A DNA stretch of 64,000 nucleotides from Alcanivorax sp. 24. Lineage in GTDB: Bacteria; Pseudomonadota; Gammaproteobacteria; Pseudomonadales; Alcanivoracaceae. Both the position numbers and the translations under genes were made by a program. Numbering within the stretch: position 1 is the stretch's first letter; each line of letters opens with the position of its first letter. This document shows positions 61,685 to 64,000 of the stretch, piece after piece. The notes beneath the pieces are model-generated. The model was given only the letters and a program-made list of their open reading frames with translations. It did no database searches and had not been told where the DNA came from. The DNA lies in the NCBI RefSeq assembly GCF_004360225.1, contig NZ_SNUA01000003.1, positions 186,001 through 250,000 of the forward strand, read 5' to 3'.

Positions 61685-62602
61685 CTAGAGAGTGCCGTCA
61701 TCCGCCGGAGCTGTCGAGAGCGGTGGCAACCGGCAGGCGTCCACGGCGAAATCGATGAAATGCCGCAGCGCCGGCAGCCCCCTGCCGCTGGAACGGTAAA
61801 ACAGATCCACTGTCATCGGCGGACGCTCCCATTCCGGCATCACGCGACACAGGCGCCCGGTCTCGATCTGGTCACACACCATGTAGTGGTGCAGCCAGGC
61901 CAGCCCCAATCCCTGCCGGACGGCGCTGATAATGGCGCCGGTATCATTGAGGCGCAGCGGTGATCGCATCATCAGCCGGCGTCCGTCGCGCAGGAAAGAC
62001 TGCTGCTGGGGCCGCGTCAGGTGGGTGATAAGCCGATGATCGCCAAGCTGATCAGGCGTGCGCGGCACACCATGCCGCTCAAGATAATCCGGCGCGGCGC
62101 ACAACCAGTAAGCGGTCCGGCCCAGCGAGCGCCGCACCAGACCGTTGCTGCCGGTCATCGACATGCCAAAGATCAGATCCACGTTTTCCTGTTCCATATC
62201 CGGGAATCGTTCGGCCAGTTCCAGTTCCAGATCGATGCCCGGATAACGGCCCAGGAACGCCCCCAACTTCGGGACCAATGCGTATTCGGCCAGCCAGCGC
62301 GCCGCTACCACCCGTAATACTCCGGACGGTTCGCCGCGTATCCGCGACAGGTATTCGCTTTCCGATGTCTCCAATAATCTCAGGGTACGGATGGCGTGAT
62401 CACGAAACAGGACTCCCGCCGGAGTCAGCACCAGGCGTCGCGTGGTGCGTTCCAGCAATGTCGTCTCCAAAGATCGCTCCAGGGCGCTGATCTGCTTGCT
62501 GACCGCTGCCGCGGAAACGCTCAGGGCGCGGCCCGCCGCAGCGATGCTGCCACCGTCGCAGACAGCCAGAAAGGTTCGCATGTGATCAAGCCGTGCCCGC
62601 AT
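61685..62602 (-). CDS. LysR-family regulator divergent to a Bcr/CflA exporter
   Basis: The product is 305 residues from ATG 62602 (MRARLDHMRTFLAV). The helix-turn-helix is GSIAAAGRALSVSAAAVSKQISALERSLETTLLERTTR, followed by a CrgA-like effector domain. ATG 62635 would add 11 residues. It is transcribed away from the MFS gene with about 100 bases between them, the usual layout for a LysR regulator of its neighbour. Confidence 0.86.
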   Translation of the reverse strand: MRARLDHMRTFLAVCDGGSIAAAGRALSVSAAAVSKQISALERSLETTLLERTTRRLVLTPAGVLFRDHAIRTLRLLETSESEYLSRIRGEPSGVLRVVAARWLAEYALVPKLGAFLGRYPGIDLELELAERFPDMEQENVDLIFGMSMTGSNGLVRRSLGRTAYWLCAAPDYLERHGVPRTPDQLGDHRLITHLTRPQQQSFLRDGRRLMMRSPLRLNDTGAIISAVRQGLGLAWLHHYMVCDQIETGRLCRVMPEWERPPMTVDLFYRSSGRGLPALRHFIDFAVDACRLPPLSTAPADDGTL

Positions 62603-62702
62603 CAGCCGTAACTCAACGTTAATAAAGGCTTCCATTAAAGCATATTCATTCAATGGCCCCGGAGCTTTAAGGTGCGCGCCTTTTCCCCAGGAGGCACCCA
62701 CC

Positions 62703-63893
62703 ATGTCCGTCCGCTCCACCACGCCGCCCATTGCCTTGATCGTCGCCCTGGTGGCGCTGCCGCAGATCGGCGAAACCATCTTTACCCCGGCGCTGGGCGA
62801 TCTGGCCGGCGACCTCGGAGTCACCCGCAATCAGGCCCAAACCAGTTTGAGCGTGTTCTTTCTCGGATTTTCCCTGGGCGTCCTGGTATGGGGGCGCGTC
62901 AGCGATCTGCATGGGCGGCGCCCTGTCCTGTTGACGGCATTGGCGGTCTACTTGCTGGGATGCGCGCTGTGTCTGACGGCGGACGGCATGACCGCGTTAC
63001 TGGCCGGTCGCGCGGTGCAGGCCTTCGGTGCCGCCGCCTGTTCGGTGGTGATCCAGGCGGTTTGCCGGGAGGCCTTCGCCGGCACCACCCGGCTGCGGGT
63101 ATTCGCCGTCGTCGGCATGCTGATTCCGGTGTCCTCCGCGCTTGGTCCCCTGATCGGCGGTGCGGTCACCACGGTATGGGGATGGCGAGCCACCCTGGCG
63201 GTCCTGCTGGCGCTGGGTGGCCTACTCTGGCTGGCAAGCCAGCGACAGTGGCCCGAGACCCGCGCCGCCTCGGCGTCACTCTCCCGGCTGGCGCCGGTGG
63301 CCCGGCGCATGGCCACGGACCCGTTCATCTGGGGAATGGTGATGCTGATCGGCATCAGCAACGGCGTGCTGTTCAGCTATCATGGCGAGGCGCCACTGCT
63401 GTTGATCGACGGTTGGGGGCTTTCCCCCGCCGGCTACGGCGCCCTGGGCGCCGTGGCGGCCTGCGGCAGCATAGCCGGGGCCTGGCTGCTACGCGGATTG
63501 AGCAGCCGGAACTGGCGCAGCGAAACCTTGATTACACTGGGCCTGGCCGTGATCACAACGGCGTCCGCCGGCCTGGTTCTGTTGGCATCGCTGCCACCCA
63601 CGCCGACCGGATTGGTGCTGTTTATCAGTTTCGCCGCCCTGCTGTTCGCCGGGATGACACTGGCCACCACCGTCTGCCTCCAGCGCGCTCTTGAACACTA
63701 TCACGATGCGCTCGGCAGTGCCGGAGCCCTGCTGGGTTTGAGCTACTACACCTTGGTCGCCCTGGTGACACAGGGTATGGCATGGCTGCACGACGGCCAC
63801 CGCGACACCTTCGCCTGCTATGCCCTGGGGCTGATGGTGCTGGCCCTGACCATTCATCTCAGCCTGGTGCGCCCGCGACTGCGGGCGCACTGA
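62703..63893 (+). CDS. MFS transporter, Bcr/CflA drug-resistance subfamily
   Basis: The product is 396 residues with 12 hydrophobic helices. Motif A between helices 2 and 3 reads GRVSDLHGRRPVLL, and LPQIGETIFTPALGDLAGDLGVTRNQAQTSLSVFFLGFSLGVLVWG is the Bcr/CflA-type opening. Such proteins export bicyclomycin, sulfonamides, or endogenous metabolites such as cysteine and arabinose. A ribosome site AGGAGG precedes the ATG. Confidence 0.88.
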   Translation: MSVRSTTPPIALIVALVALPQIGETIFTPALGDLAGDLGVTRNQAQTSLSVFFLGFSLGVLVWGRVSDLHGRRPVLLTALAVYLLGCALCLTADGMTALLAGRAVQAFGAAACSVVIQAVCREAFAGTTRLRVFAVVGMLIPVSSALGPLIGGAVTTVWGWRATLAVLLALGGLLWLASQRQWPETRAASASLSRLAPVARRMATDPFIWGMVMLIGISNGVLFSYHGEAPLLLIDGWGLSPAGYGALGAVAACGSIAGAWLLRGLSSRNWRSETLITLGLAVITTASAGLVLLASLPPTPTGLVLFISFAALLFAGMTLATTVCLQRALEHYHDALGSAGALLGLSYYTLVALVTQGMAWLHDGHRDTFACYALGLMVLALTIHLSLVRPRLRAH

Positions 63894-64000
63894 AGCCCCG
63901 ACGATCCGACAATGGTGTCGCCAGTTCCCGCGCCATTGCACCGCTCATCGTCACCGCACCTGTCTCATCCACCCGCTATGCCGGTCCACTTCAATGCGCT
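63894..64000. other. Window end, no gene seen
   Basis: The last 107 bases after the MFS stop show no recognisable coding or structural feature. A gene may begin or end beyond the edge. Confidence 0.3.

Overview
The window is GC-rich, densely coded DNA of a gammaproteobacterium. Gene content and order point to the Alcanivorax/Pseudomonas side of the class; this is inferred from families, not from a search. Clues are a fimL-nudC pair arranged as in Pseudomonas, an ANR-type Fnr regulator beside a full cbb3 oxidase locus, an IscR-type site in front of nfuA, a haloalkane dehalogenase of the kind reported in Alcanivorax, and the general house-keeping set. No rRNA, tRNA, CRISPR array or intact insertion sequence was seen.

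Layout. 1-6.85 kb (plus strand): end of thrH, then fimL, nudC, a small membrane protein, sohB, an AcuI/YhdH reductase and a ZntB-type metal transporter. 6.9-10.8 kb (minus): DUF934 protein and sulfite/nitrite reductase, DUF2970 protein, MATE exporter. 10.8-25.6 kb: palindromic element copy 1, IscR-controlled nfuA, M48 lipoprotein protease, ABC1 kinase, haloalkane dehalogenase, SET protein, rluA, a stand-alone Lon, methyltransferase, lipoprotein hydrolase, DMT exporter, rimO, thpR, and an ECF sigma/anti-sigma module facing two small exported proteins. 25.6-28.5 kb: pntAA-pntAB-pntB, preceded by palindromic element copy 2. 29-40.2 kb: second ABC1 kinase, hydrolase, prc, SpmA/SpmB-like protein, alkB, corA, MBL hydrolase, yaaA, uspE. 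40.2-50.8 kb: one long minus-strand respiratory block ccoNOQP-ccoGHIS-TauE/SafE-hemN-fnr-uspE with two perfect ANR/FNR boxes. 50.9-57.4 kb: RND pump with its adaptor, and a Fur-controlled TonB receptor. 57.5-59 kb: small accessory scar with a dif-like Xer site, a XafT/VC1465-family gene, a RelB antitoxin, a truncated YafQ toxin and a truncated AraC regulator. 59-64 kb: DsbA/HCCA-isomerase-like protein, CmcJ/NvfI-type oxidoreductase, two LysR regulators and a Bcr/CflA exporter.

How the parts work together. The respiratory block makes a complete microaerobic module: oxidase subunits, copper delivery and assembly factors, oxygen-independent heme synthesis, and the oxygen sensor, whose predicted boxes lie in front of ccoN and hemN. 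The ECF module looks self-contained. Sigma/anti-sigma and the exported proteins are read divergently from two promoters with the same GGAACC-N15-CTGTAG architecture placed as mirror images, which suggests one sigma factor drives both arms.

The three most notable observations are: the dif-like site beside a predicted Xer activation factor (a probable remnant of a TLC-phage-like element that exploits Xer); the mirrored ECF promoters with their two low-complexity exported products; and two copies of a structured palindromic element related in core and ends. A REP-like hairpin also occurs three times, each time between convergent genes.
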